A stretch of 64,000 nucleotides of DNA from DATHAP01 sp963762865 (GCA_963762865.1 CAVXNC010000012.1:1-64000), one strand, 5' to 3'. Numbered from the stretch's first letter, positions 10,121 through 18,524 are shown. The notes: generated from the sequence alone by a model not told the origin. Program-made: numbers and translations.

Positions 10121-11574
10121 GAGGCCGCGGCCTCCGTGGCGACGTACTGCCGCCACTGACGCACCAGCTGACGCTGGCTGATCCCGAGGGAGGTGGCGAC
10201 CTCCTCCGGCCAGCCGGGACCCGAGCTGTCGGCCATGTCGGCGTAGAAGCGGACGAGGGCACGCTCCCCCCACCGCTCGGCGATCATCCGACAGGCCAGC
10301 CAGGCGCCCTCGTAGGCAGACGCGATGTCGCCGGTCTCGGCGTCGAAGTCGGCGTCGTCGGGCAGCTGGCGAGGGGCGTCACCGGCTCGGACCTGCTCGA
10401 AGACGTCCCCCGCGACGACCCCGACCGGCACCGAGGTGGGGTCGTAGGCGACGTAGTCGGCGAAGCCCTCCGAGAGCCAGATCGGCACGCTCTGGACGCT
10501 GCTCGCCCGGGCCGCCAGGTGGGTCATCTCGTGGCTCAGCACGATCCGCCGGCCGAGCGGGCGCAGGGTGGCGAACGTGCCGGGGTTGATGACCACCCGG
10601 TCTCCCCGGGTGGCGCCGTCGCTGTAGGAGCCGGTGGTGACCGCGGCGATCTGGCCCAGCCCCTTGCCGTCGCTGCCGATCAGCGTGGCCATGTCCGCCT
10701 GGTTGTCCGGCAGGATCACCAGCGGGCGGCGCGACCACTTGCCGCGCCAGACGCGGTCGACGTCGCGGACCGCCTGGTCGGTCTCGTCGGCGAGCCGTTG
10801 GAGGTCGGCCGGCGACGCAGCGCGGGTGTCGGCAAGCACCACCCCGGACTCGGCCTGCCGGACCCGGACGGGACCGAGGTCCCACAGGTCCCGCTGCGTC
10901 GCGAATCCCTCGCCTTCGCCGTCGGTATCGCCGGCAAGCAGCCAGCGGCCGCCACGAGGCACGAAGGTGAGGTACTGCTCGCGGTCGGTCTGGGTGTCGC
11001 TGCCCTTCACCCGGTAGGTGAGACGCACGTGGACGACCGACGAGCCGTCGGGCAGGGCAAGGCTGCGGTCGTCGTCGAGGGCCGGCCCGGCGCCGACGAC
11101 CTCGTACTGCCACTCGGTCAGGGGGACCCTGTCGAGCCGGTCGATGAGCAGGCGCTGGGCGGTGGCGAAGTCGGTCTGCGAGGGGTCGATCTGGTCGAGG
11201 AAGGAGTCGCGGTCGCTGGACAGGATCGCCTGGGCGCGGTCCTCGAGGAGCGCTTGGACCGCCTCGGTCCGGCCGCTGGCCGCCTCCGGGGCCCCGCCGC
11301 CGTCGACCCGCCGCGGATTGTCGGCCGGGGTCGACGTCTGCGTGGCGTCGAACCAGAGCAGCGCAGCGCCCCCGGCGACGGCCAGCGCGGCGACTCCGGC
11401 GGCCAGGCCCAGCCAGCCGCGGCTGGAGCGGGTCAGGGAGGCCACCGTCCCGGCGCGGTGCTGGCCGTGGTGGTGCGGGTGCGTTTCGGGGTGCTCTGCG
11501 GACGCCGGCGCCGGGAGATCGGTTCCACCATCCACGGACGCCCGCTCATCGTCGACATGAGGCGTCTCAGGCAC
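10117..11574 (-). CDS. membrane-anchored MA-type (HExxH) metallopeptidase
   Basis: 485 residues. A polar, His-rich cytoplasmic tail (THPHHHGQH) is followed by one membrane helix at about 55-75 (GWLGLAAGVAALAVAGGAAL); the rest should face outward. The gluzincin site is HEMTH at about 348-352 with the second Glu in VPIWLSEGFADYVAY near 369, as in the peptidase MA-like family. Before it lies a region of about 200 residues resembling small NTF2/Mce-associated stalk domains. It is the first gene of the overlapping operon with the M48 protease and the GT4 enzyme. The substrate is unknown. Confidence 0.75.
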   Translation of the reverse strand: MPETPHVDDERASVDGGTDLPAPASAEHPETHPHHHGQHRAGTVASLTRSSRGWLGLAAGVAALAVAGGAALLWFDATQTSTPADNPRRVDGGGAPEAASGRTEAVQALLEDRAQAILSSDRDSFLDQIDPSQTDFATAQRLLIDRLDRVPLTEWQYEVVGAGPALDDDRSLALPDGSSVVHVRLTYRVKGSDTQTDREQYLTFVPRGGRWLLAGDTDGEGEGFATQRDLWDLGPVRVRQAESGVVLADTRAASPADLQRLADETDQAVRDVDRVWRGKWSRRPLVILPDNQADMATLIGSDGKGLGQIAAVTTGSYSDGATRGDRVVINPGTFATLRPLGRRIVLSHEMTHLAARASSVQSVPIWLSEGFADYVAYDPTSVPVGVVAGDVFEQVRAGDAPRQLPDDADFDAETGDIASAYEGAWLACRMIAERWGERALVRFYADMADSSGPGWPEEVATSLGISQRQLVRQWRQYVATEAAAS

Positions 11575-11699
11575 GTCCCCACCCTACGGTTGGCCAGAGG
11601 TCCTGCCCTCCGAGCGACCCAGATCGCGGATCGACCGAACGGCCGATCCTGTCAGTTCCGACCTCCTGCGGCGTCTGAGTGGCGCATAGCGTTCGACGC

Positions 11700-12760
11700 A
11701 TGGGGGCTCACGTACGCGTTCCGAGGGCATTCCGGCACGCCCTCGATGATCTCGCCGACGCCTCGTACGAGACCCGGCCCAAGTCTGAACGGCTGCCGCA
11801 CGGCTTCGCTGGGTCGGCGGAGGCCTCTGGCTCGTGTGCCTGCTGGCCTGGTGCATCCGCTACGAACCACCCCTCAAGACCGGGCCGCTGTTCCTCTGGC
11901 TCGTCGCTGCACTCGCAATCGCCAGCGCCGGCAATCCGCTGGGATGGGCCAAAGGCATGGTCGTCGACTGGCTCCCGCTGTACTTGATCCTGGCCACGTA
12001 CCGAGTCGTCTGGGGCCTCGTCGACGATCTTGGGATCGAGCCGCACCTCAACCCTCAGCACGCGTTCGACACTTGCTCTTCGGCTCGCGCGGTGCTACGG
12101 ATCGCCTACTTCAGTGGTTCTGGAGAGGTGAGCCTGCGATCTACGACTACATCGTCTGGTTCGTCTACCTGACCCACTTCTGGGTGACGCTCTCCGTGGC
12201 CGCGATCCTCTGGACGCGACGCCGTACGGACTTTCTTGCGTACCGACGTCGCGTGGTCACGACATGGCTGCTCGCCCTCGCAGTCTTTCTCGCATACCCG
12301 ACCGTTCCGCCGTGGATGGCAGCGGACCTTGGTCGGCTGCCCGAGATGACGCGTGTATTGCACCAGGTGCGCCACGCCGCCCTCTCCGGGTCCCGGGCAG
12401 CTCAACCTCGTTCACACCTGTGGCCGGCGACGACCGCCTGGACCTGTACAACCCGGTCGCCGCGGTCCCGAGCTTGCACTCCGCGATGCCCGTCGTGCTG
12501 CTTCTGACCCTGTGGCCGTTGGTCACTCGGCGCTGGGCACGCACCCTCCTACTCGCCTACCCAATCGCGATGGGTGTGGTGCTCGTCTACACGGGCGATC
12601 ACTACCTGTTCGACATCCTCGCGGGATGGGCGCTTGCTTGTCTTGTCCACGCACTTTGCTCGCGCATGAGCACAGCAGCCGACGACAAGCGTCCGACGGG
12701 TCCACCATGCAACCGACAGCGACGGACACGACGCGCCTACCCGCCGTCACGCGCAGCTGA
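11700..12760 (+). pseudogene. PAP2 (type 2 phosphatidic acid phosphatase / Aur1-like) membrane protein, at least three frameshifts
   Basis: The pieces lie in consecutive frames: MGAHVRVPRAFRHALDDLAD from ATG 11700, then from about 11825 PPLKTGPLFLWLVAALAIAS and VVDWLPLYLILATYRV, then from about 12070 YDYIVWFVYLTHFWVTLSVA and FLAYPTVPPWMAADLG, then from about 12385 the PAP2 catalytic motifs AAVPSLHSAMP and YTGDHYLFDILAGW. The catalytic His/Asp residues are all present. The stop is uncertain: the third frame gives TAG near 12760, while the last frame stays open to 13016 across an opposing gene. The family removes phosphate from lipids or transfers inositol-phosphate. Decay versus sequence error cannot be decided here. 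Confidence 0.6.
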
Positions 12761-12787
12761 CGGCTGCCGCGCGTCGGACCCGCCGGC

Positions 12788-13003
12788 TCAGGCGAGCGGG
12801 ATCTGGCGGAGCCTGGCGGTGGCTACCTGGGTCCACCAGGTCGGGCGGAGCTTGCTGACGGTGTGCTTGCGGGTCGGGTGCTGGCGCTCGGTGCCCTTGC
12901 GGGCGAGCTGGCCGGCGATCGAGCGGGAGCGCGACTCGCGGAGCAGGTCGTCGATGCGGCTGAAGGCGATGGTGGCGGTGCTGTGGGCCGAGATGCTGGT
13001 CAT
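12788..13003 (-). CDS. small basic protein, unknown
   Basis: 71 residues from ATG 13003, preceded by AGGAG seven bases upstream, which decides this start over the upstream in-frame codon at 13045. The protein is rich in Arg, Ser and Thr (DDLLRESRSRSIAGQLARKG) and ends HTVSKLRPTWWTQVATARLR plus five residues. It has no membrane segment and no recognised domain; a nucleic-acid-binding role would fit the charge but is only a guess. It faces the PAP2 gene tail to tail and is divergent from the small membrane peptides at 13395. Confidence 0.6.
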   Translation of the reverse strand: MTSISAHSTATIAFSRIDDLLRESRSRSIAGQLARKGTERQHPTRKHTVSKLRPTWWTQVATARLRQIPLA

Positions 13004-13394
13004 GGCGGGCTCCTGAGGTGAAGGGCGTTTCCTCGATGACTCCACAGTCGTCCTAAGCCCATCTCGTCACATCGGTAGAAGCACCTAATTGCCCACGGGA
13101 GAGCCTCAGAGGGTCCTTAGGCGGTGCATCGCCTGCAGGTAGGACCGCAGGTGAGGACCGGGCTTCCCGCCACGTACGGCGATAGCAAAGTCCGGACCCG
13201 CACGCCCGAGATGTCCCTGGGCCGAACGGGTGAAGTTGATCGGCAAATCCGGCGATACCCGCCGCAAACAACCCCGCGTCCCCACTCCTGTTACTAAAAG
13301 TACGTTAACGAACACGCAAAGTAACGCGACTATCTCCGTGTCAGATCCGAAACAGCGGAGACACGGGGCTCTGCGCCATCGCAAGGAGCATCAC
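13004..13394 (+). promoter_or_regulatory. long leader with hairpins between the small basic gene and the membrane peptides
   Basis: 391 bases without a convincing gene. An AT-richer patch at 13285-13335 probably holds the promoter. At 13336-13366 there is an interrupted perfect stem: CCGTGTC, three bases, TCCG, a six-base loop, CGGA, GACACGG. It lies 17 bases before the AAGGAG ribosome site of the first membrane peptide. Near 13242-13275 GGCAAATC, a 5-bp hairpin (CGGCG/CGCCG) and CAAACAACC weakly recall the cyclic-di-GMP-I riboswitch core, but the other conserved parts of that RNA are not evident. Confidence 0.4.
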
Positions 13395-13487
13395 ATGAAG
13401 GCAGTCGTCGTCACGCGGGTTCTCGCGGCGACCGGCACCATCGCGGCGCTGGTCGCCGTCGTCGGTGCCGGAACGAAGTGGATGTGA
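13395..13487 (+). CDS. 30-residue membrane peptide, first of a tandem pair
   Basis: ATG 13395 has AAGGAG at 13383-13388, an ideal spacing. The peptide is one hydrophobic helix with a basic N-terminus and a conserved end: VLAATGTIAALVAVVGAG followed by TKWM. It has no cleavable signal and probably sits in the membrane. Its stop overlaps the start of the next, paralogous peptide by GTGA. Both precede a membrane GGDEF-EAL gene on the same strand, so a role as a small partner or regulator of that protein is possible but inferred only from position. Too short for most gene finders. Confidence 0.65.
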   Translation: MKAVVVTRVLAATGTIAALVAVVGAGTKWM

Positions 13488-13597
13488 ACCCGGTGAAGAA
13501 CTTCTCCACCGGTCTGGTGATCAAGGCGCTGGCCTCGGCCGGCACCATGGTCACCCTCATCGGCATCGTCGGTGCCGGTCGCAAGTGGGCTCCCTGA
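13484..13597 (+). CDS. 37-residue membrane peptide, second of a tandem pair
   Basis: Starts at GTG 13484, inside the stop of the first peptide; GTG 13493 is an alternative. The helix VIKALASAGTMVTLIGIVGA and the end GRKWAP align with the first peptide: the shared pattern is A-G-T-x3-L-x3-VGAG-x-KW, with 11 of 25 aligned residues identical. This points to a duplication kept under selection for the helix and the C-terminal Lys-Trp. The next gene begins 18 bases after the stop. Function unknown. Confidence 0.6.
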   Translation: MNPVKNFSTGLVIKALASAGTMVTLIGIVGAGRKWAP

Positions 13598-13615
13598 GCC
13601 GGGACGTCCCCACAC

Positions 13616-15700
13616 ATGAGCCTGATGAGCCAGGACGACGAGAGGCCCGCGGTCGCACCGACCGCGGGTCTTCTCGGCGTGTCACCGTCGCACGCCTTCA
13701 TCGGGTTGGTGGTGACCGCCGGCCTGGCCCTGATGGCGATCACGGTCGGGATCCAGGCCGCGGCCTGGCAGCAGTGGGGCGACGTGAGCGTCGCCTGCTA
13801 CCTGCTCGCGGGCATGCTCTTCATCGGCGAGCTCCGCGCCATCCCGGTCCCCCGCGGCGACGACACCACCGACGAGCTCACCGTCTCCTCGACCTTCGCC
13901 ACCGCGCTGGTGCTGATCGGCCCGCTGGGCCTCGCACTGGTCGCGCAGGTGGTCGCGGTCGGCCTGGACGACCTGCGGCACCGCAAGCCGCGTCGGGTCT
14001 TCCTCTTCAACCTCGGGCAGTACGTCCTCACGCTGGCCGCAGCACGCGGTGCCTTCTGCCTGCTCAGCGGCGACTCCTACCTCGCCCTTCACAGCGACAT
14101 CGGCCCCCACGACATCCCCGCGATGCTGGCCGCCGGTGTGGCCTACTTCGTCGTCAACAACTCACTTGTCGCCCTGACCGTCGCACTCGACACCGGCGCG
14201 CCGATCTTCGAGGTCCTGCTCGAGGACGTGCGCTTCCAGATCGCCACCTCGAGCATCCTGCTCGGCCTGTCGCCCGTCGCAGCGCACGCGAGCCTCTTCT
14301 CGGTCGCGATGCTGCCGCTGCTGCTGCTGCCGATCCTCGGCGTGCACCGCAACGCGCAGATGGCCCTGCACCGCCAGCACGAGGCGCTGCACGACAGCCT
14401 GACCGGCCTGCCCAACCGCGAGCTCTTCCGCCGGCGACTCGAGCGGACCCTCGCCTCGACCCGGCAGGACGGCGGGTCGATGGCGGTGCTGCTCTTCGAC
14501 CTCGACCACTTCAAGGAGATCAACGACACCCTCGGGCACCACGTCGGCGACGAGGTCATCAAGGAGGTGGCCGAGCGGCTGCGCTCCATGGCCGGCGCCA
14601 ACGTGACCGTCGCCCGACTCGGCGGCGACGAGCTCGCCATCCTGCTGCCCGAGGTCGACTCGGTCGTCGACGCCCAGGCGGCGGCCCAGGACTTCCTCGA
14701 GGGCTGCCAGCGGGCGCTCGACATCCACGGCGTGCGGATGATCGTCAACGCCAGCGTCGGCGTCGCACTCGCACCGCTGCACGCCGACACCGTGTCGGAG
14801 CTGCTCAAGCGCGCCGACATCGCGCTCTACCGCGCCAAGACCAACCGCGGCGAGATCCAGGCCTACCGGCCGGAGATCGACCAGCACACCATCGAGCGGC
14901 TCTCGCTGCTGGGCGACCTGCACACCGCGGTCGAGAACACCGAGCTGCGGCTGCTCTTCCAGCCCCAGGTCTCCGCCGGCACCGGAGACGTCGTCGCCGT
15001 CGAGGCACTGGTGCGCTGGCTGCACCCGAAGCACGGCGTGGTGAAGCCCGACGTCTTCATCCCGCTCGCCGAGAACAGCGGCCTGATCACGCCCATCTCC
15101 CGGTGGGTGCTCGACGAGGCGGTGTCCTCGCTGGCGGCCTGGCGCGCGGCCGGCCACGACTTCTCCATGTCGGTCAACATGTCGGCCCGGGTGCTCTCCG
15201 ACCTCGACCTGCCGCTCTTCGTCCGCCAGGTGCTGGAGGCGCACGGCGTGCCGGCGAGCCGGCTGACCATCGAGGTCACCGAGTCCACGATCATGGCCGA
15301 CCCGGTCCGGGCGCTGAAGGTGCTCGGCCTGCTCCGTGATCTCGGGGTCTCGCTGGCCGTCGACGACTTCGGCACCGGCTACTCGTCGCTGGCCTACCTG
15401 CGCCGGATGGACGTCGACGAGCTGAAGATCGACAAGTCCTTCGTGCTGCAGATGGGCGTCGACGACAACAGCGCGATCATCGTGCGCTCGACGGTCGAGC
15501 TCGGGCACAGCCTCGGGCTCAGCGTCACCGCGGAGGGCGTCGAGGACGCCCCAACCCTCGACACGCTGGTCGCCCTGGGCTGCGACCGCATCCAGGGCTA
15601 CCACATCAGCCAGCCGCTGACCGCGCTCGCGCTCGAGGCGTGGCTGACCACCCGGGCGCCGGCCGACACCGTCGCCCTGCTCGCCGGGGAGCCGCTGTGA
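13616..15700 (+). CDS. membrane GGDEF-EAL protein (cyclic di-GMP turnover)
   Basis: 694 residues from ATG 13616. Residues 20-240 form about six to seven membrane helices with no recognised sensor signature. A GGDEF domain follows: LFDLDHFKEINDTLGHHVGD at about 300 and the active site RLGGDELAILL near 336, in which the last residue is Leu instead of Phe. The EAL domain starts near 455 with VAVEALVRWLHP and keeps LAENSGLI, VNMSARVL, EVTESTIM and DDFGTGYSSLAYLRRMDVD with IDKSFV, so its metal and catalytic residues appear intact. It is therefore most likely a phosphodiesterase, with a doubtful cyclase. It lies 18 bases after the tandem peptides and overlaps the DUF5317 gene by GTGA. Confidence 0.85.
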   Translation: MSLMSQDDERPAVAPTAGLLGVSPSHAFIGLVVTAGLALMAITVGIQAAAWQQWGDVSVACYLLAGMLFIGELRAIPVPRGDDTTDELTVSSTFATALVLIGPLGLALVAQVVAVGLDDLRHRKPRRVFLFNLGQYVLTLAAARGAFCLLSGDSYLALHSDIGPHDIPAMLAAGVAYFVVNNSLVALTVALDTGAPIFEVLLEDVRFQIATSSILLGLSPVAAHASLFSVAMLPLLLLPILGVHRNAQMALHRQHEALHDSLTGLPNRELFRRRLERTLASTRQDGGSMAVLLFDLDHFKEINDTLGHHVGDEVIKEVAERLRSMAGANVTVARLGGDELAILLPEVDSVVDAQAAAQDFLEGCQRALDIHGVRMIVNASVGVALAPLHADTVSELLKRADIALYRAKTNRGEIQAYRPEIDQHTIERLSLLGDLHTAVENTELRLLFQPQVSAGTGDVVAVEALVRWLHPKHGVVKPDVFIPLAENSGLITPISRWVLDEAVSSLAAWRAAGHDFSMSVNMSARVLSDLDLPLFVRQVLEAHGVPASRLTIEVTESTIMADPVRALKVLGLLRDLGVSLAVDDFGTGYSSLAYLRRMDVDELKIDKSFVLQMGVDDNSAIIVRSTVELGHSLGLSVTAEGVEDAPTLDTLVALGCDRIQGYHISQPLTALALEAWLTTRAPADTVALLAGEPL

Positions 15701-16302
15701 TCATCCCCCTCGCCGGCCTGCTGGCCCTGCTGTCGCCCGTGCTGACCGGCGGCCGGATGACCCGCTTCGCCGAGGTCCGGCTGCGGCACGGCTGGATCGT
15801 GGTCGGTGCACTCGTCGCCCAGATCCTGATCCTCGAGGTCGTCGCCGAGAGCCAGCGCGGGGTGCTCTCTGCAGTGCATGTGGCGACGTACGCCGCGGCC
15901 GGTCTGTGGGTATGGCTCAACCGTCGGGTGCCGGGGCTCTGGATCGTGGCGGTCGGTGCCGCGACCAACGGCGTGACGATCGCACTCAACGACGGGACGC
16001 TCCCGGCATCGGCGCGCGCCGTCGCCGGGGCGGGGCTGGAGCTCGACCCCAACAGCTTCGTCAACTCCGGCGTGCTCGCCGACCCCCGCCTGCCGTGGCT
16101 GGGCGACATCTTCTGGATCCCTGAGGGCTGGCCGCTGGCCAACGTCTTCAGCATCGGCGACGCGCTCATCGTCGTCGGGATCGCCTGGGGGGCGCACCGC
16201 ATCTGCGGCTCCCGGCTGGTGCCCGCCCGGTGGGCATGGACCCCGGCGGAGAGCGCGGCGACGCCAGTCGGCTTGACGGTCAGCGAGCAGCCCGCGGCCT
16301 GA
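15697..16302 (+). CDS. DUF5317 family membrane protein
   Basis: 201 residues from GTG 15697, overlapping the GGDEF-EAL stop by GTGA. Five hydrophobic segments and the family pattern IALNDGTLPASARAVAGAGL and later ANVFSIGDALIVVGIAWGA are seen, as in DUF5317 proteins. The function is unknown. Coupling to the upstream gene suggests a joint role at the membrane. The C-terminal 30 residues are polar and variable. Confidence 0.75.
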   Translation: MIIPLAGLLALLSPVLTGGRMTRFAEVRLRHGWIVVGALVAQILILEVVAESQRGVLSAVHVATYAAAGLWVWLNRRVPGLWIVAVGAATNGVTIALNDGTLPASARAVAGAGLELDPNSFVNSGVLADPRLPWLGDIFWIPEGWPLANVFSIGDALIVVGIAWGAHRICGSRLVPARWAWTPAESAATPVGLTVSEQPAA

Positions 16303-16372
16303 CGAGGACCGGGCTCACTCGCCAGCCGCTGACCCGGGTCAGTGCCGGCGGGCCACCCTGTGCTTCCGCCGA

Positions 16373-16396
16373 ATTGATCACGCTAGCGTGGTCAAT
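16373..16396. promoter_or_regulatory. 24-bp palindrome upstream of a zinc-ribbon gene
   Basis: ATTGATCACGC, TA, GCGTGGTCAAT: an 11-bp dyad with one mismatch. It lies in the 240-base gap between the DUF5317 gene and the gene at 16543, with a locally lower GC content. The form suits a dimeric repressor operator, for example TetR type. No matching regulator gene lies next to it. Confidence 0.45.
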
Positions 16397-16542
16397 GGTT
16401 GCTGAACGGGGCGAATTTGCCACGTCCAGGCGTCAGATGCCGCGGTCAGGCCACCCGGCCGGTCACTCCGGCAGGATCACAGTGGCAGGAACCAGTAGTG
16501 CCACAGATTCCCCCGTAGCCGTCTCGGGCGACCTTGGTGGAC

Positions 16543-16878
16543 ATGAACCCCGAGATCGAGTTCGACGCCCGGTGCCCCAGCTGTGGCGAGGTACGTCTGA
16601 GCGGCGACCAGCTCTGGCTGGTGCTGACCTCCGGCGAGACCGTCGACTACTTCGCGTTCCGCTGCCCGCGCTGTGCCGGCCAGGTCCGTTGCCCCGTCGA
16701 CACCGACACCGCCGGCGTGCTCGCCGAGCTGCTCGCCGTCGAGGAGCTCGAGGTGCCGGAGGAGGCCCTCGAGCAGCACCGTGGCGACGTACTCACCGAG
16801 GACGACCTCATCGACTTCGGCGCCGGGCTGGCCCGCGCCGACTACCTGGCGGCCGCTGCCCTGCCGCCGGCCGCCTGA
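16543..16878 (+). CDS. zinc-ribbon protein, unknown function
   Basis: 111 residues from ATG 16543 (GTG 16534 is three codons upstream). The first third holds CPSCGE and CPRCAG, two CxxC pairs about 30 residues apart, a classical zinc ribbon. The remainder is acidic and Leu/Glu-rich (ELLAVEELEVPEEALEQHRG), suggesting a protein-interaction domain. Similar short actinobacterial proteins are annotated only as hypothetical. It is convergent with the sigma factor gene. Confidence 0.65.
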   Translation: MNPEIEFDARCPSCGEVRLSGDQLWLVLTSGETVDYFAFRCPRCAGQVRCPVDTDTAGVLAELLAVEELEVPEEALEQHRGDVLTEDDLIDFGAGLARADYLAAAALPPAA

Positions 16879-16968
16879 GGCAGCCATGGCCGCGACCGTC
16901 TCCGCCGGCGGCGCGTTCGCTGCGCCCGGAGCTGGGGCTGATCGCCGCGCTCTACCAGGTTGCCGGCA

Positions 16969-18195
16969 CTACCCCAGCTGGTCGCGGCGGCGGGTCAGGT
17001 AGGCGGTCTCGGCGGTGTTGCCCGCCAGCTCGATGGCCTTGTCGTACGCCGCGCGCGACTGCTGACTGCAGCCCAGGCGGCGCAGCAGGTCGGCGCGGGT
17101 CGCGTGGTAGGCGTGATAGCCGGCCAGCGCGTCCTCGAGACGGTCGACGGCTGCCAGCGCCACCTCCGGGCCGTCGAGCTCGGCGACCGCGACGGCCCGG
17201 TTGAGGGCGACGATCGGTGAGGGGTCGAGACGGACGAGCTGGTCGTAGAGGGCGACGACCTGCGACCAGTCGGTGTCGCGTACGTCGTGGGCGGAGGTGT
17301 GCACGGCGTTGATCGCGGCGAGGATCTGGTAGCGACCCGGAGCCACGCCGGCGGCCAGGCGCTCGCGCACCAGCCGATGACCTTCGGCGACCAGCGTCGC
17401 GTCCCAGGCTCCGCGGTCCTGCTCGTCGAGGGTGACCAGCTCGCCGCTCGTCGAGATCCGGGCGGTGCGGCGGGCCTCGATGAGGAGCATCAGCGCGAGG
17501 AGCCCGGCCACCTCACCGTCCTCCGGCATGAGAGCACGGACCAGGCGAGTGAGGCGGATCGCCTCGGCGGTCAGCTCGTGACGCACCGGATCGGTGTCGG
17601 GGCCGGTCGCCAGGTAGCCCTCGTTGAAGACGAGGAAGAGGACGGCGAGCACGCCGGAGACGCGCGCCGGGAGATCCTCCGCGGACGGCACCCGATAGGG
17701 GATGCGAGCCGCCTTGATCTTTGCCTTCGCGCGGGTGATCCGCTGCCCCATCGCGGGCTCCTGGGCAAGGAAGGCGCGGGCGATCTCGGGCACGGTCAGC
17801 CCGCCGACCATGCGCAGCGTGAGCGCCACGCGGGTCTCCATCGAGAGCGCCGGGTGACAGCAGGTGAAGATCAGCCGGAGCCGCTCGTCGTCGATGGCGC
17901 CGACCGGCTCGGGCGGGTCGACGTCGTAGACCATCTGAGCCTCCTTGTGCTTGTCGTCGCGCTTGCTCTCGCGCCGGACGCGGTCGATGGCCCTGCGGGT
18001 GGCGGTGGTGGTCAGCCAGGCACCGGGGTTGGGGGGCACGCCGTCGGCCGGCCACCGCTCGACGGCCGTCGCGAACGCCTCGGCCGCCGCCTCCTCGGCG
18101 ATGTCGAGGTCACCGAAACGCCTGGTCAGGGCGGCGACCACCCGAGCCCACTCCTCGTGGTGGACCCGGGTGATCGCCTCCCGGACGTGGGTCAC
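16969..18195 (-). CDS. ECF42-type RNA polymerase sigma factor with C-terminal extension
   Basis: 408 residues from GTG 18195. Sigma region 2 spans about 20-90 (FGDLDIAEEAAAEAFATAVE, then NPGAWLTTTATRRAIDRVRR) and region 4 about 125-185 (RVALTLRMVGGLTVPEIARA). A long C-terminal TPR-like domain follows (FNEGYLATGPDTDPVRHELT, later DPSPIVALNRAVAVAELDGP), the mark of the ECF42/SigJ-like group. The gene starts 2 bases after the DGPF (YCII) gene, and ECF42 factors are known to be encoded with DGPF proteins and to act without an anti-sigma factor. It likely transcribes its own operon from the site at 18580-18607. Confidence 0.85.
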   Translation of the reverse strand: MTHVREAITRVHHEEWARVVAALTRRFGDLDIAEEAAAEAFATAVERWPADGVPPNPGAWLTTTATRRAIDRVRRESKRDDKHKEAQMVYDVDPPEPVGAIDDERLRLIFTCCHPALSMETRVALTLRMVGGLTVPEIARAFLAQEPAMGQRITRAKAKIKAARIPYRVPSAEDLPARVSGVLAVLFLVFNEGYLATGPDTDPVRHELTAEAIRLTRLVRALMPEDGEVAGLLALMLLIEARRTARISTSGELVTLDEQDRGAWDATLVAEGHRLVRERLAAGVAPGRYQILAAINAVHTSAHDVRDTDWSQVVALYDQLVRLDPSPIVALNRAVAVAELDGPEVALAAVDRLEDALAGYHAYHATRADLLRRLGCSQQSRAAYDKAIELAGNTAETAYLTRRRDQLG

Positions 18196-18197
18196 GC

Positions 18198-18524
18198 TCA
18201 GCCCAGGAACGGCCGCACCTCGAGCTTCCGGTTGCACGCCTTCGACCCCTCGGTCGCGAGCTCGAGCGCCACGTCGAGGTCGGGGGCCTCGATGATCCAG
18301 AGACCGGCGACGTGCTCCTTCGACTCCAGGAACGGCCCGTCGGTGAGCATCGCCGCCCCGTCCCGGTTGTCGATGACGGTGGCCGTGCCGGGCGACGCGA
18401 GGCCACCGGCGAAGACCCAGTAGCCCTCGGCCTGGAGTCGCTCGTTGAACACGTCGATGGCAGCCATCTCGTTCGCGGTCCCGGAGCTGGTCTGGTCGTC
18501 GATCACGGAAACCAGGTACTGCAT
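18198..18524 (-). CDS. YCII-related (DGPF) protein, ECF42 partner
   Basis: 108 residues from ATG 18524 with AGGAGA upstream. It carries the group motif AMLTDGPFLESKEHVAG near 65 and the His/Asp pattern of the YCII fold (ferredoxin-like dimer). The stop is 2 bases from the sigma factor start, so the two are co-transcribed. DGPF proteins are the usual targets and partners of ECF42 factors; whether this one is an enzyme or a regulator is unknown. Confidence 0.85.
   Translation of the reverse strand: MQYLVSVIDDQTSSGTANEMAAIDVFNERLQAEGYWVFAGGLASPGTATVIDNRDGAAMLTDGPFLESKEHVAGLWIIEAPDLDVALELATEGSKACNRKLEVRPFLG

Noticed and set aside
10069..12507. 812-codon open frame on the plus strand opposite the metallopeptidase genes
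   Set aside because: It is a shadow frame of GC-rich coding sequence; composition is Arg/Gly/Pro-rich and it carries no domain, while the minus strand has two clear peptidases. Only its last part belongs to the PAP2 gene.
13242..13275. Confident cyclic-di-GMP-I riboswitch
   Set aside because: Only the GGCAAA-like and CAAAC-like words around a short stem match; the second stem and the receptor parts are not visible, so it is reported only as a low-interest possibility.
13106..13384. 92-codon minus-strand frame in the leader
   Set aside because: Contains a short hydrophobic stretch but no ribosome site, and runs through the hairpin and promoter-like region; kept as non-coding.
14162..15604. 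480-codon minus-strand frame
   Set aside because: Antisense to the GGDEF-EAL gene; Gln/His/Arg-rich, no domain.
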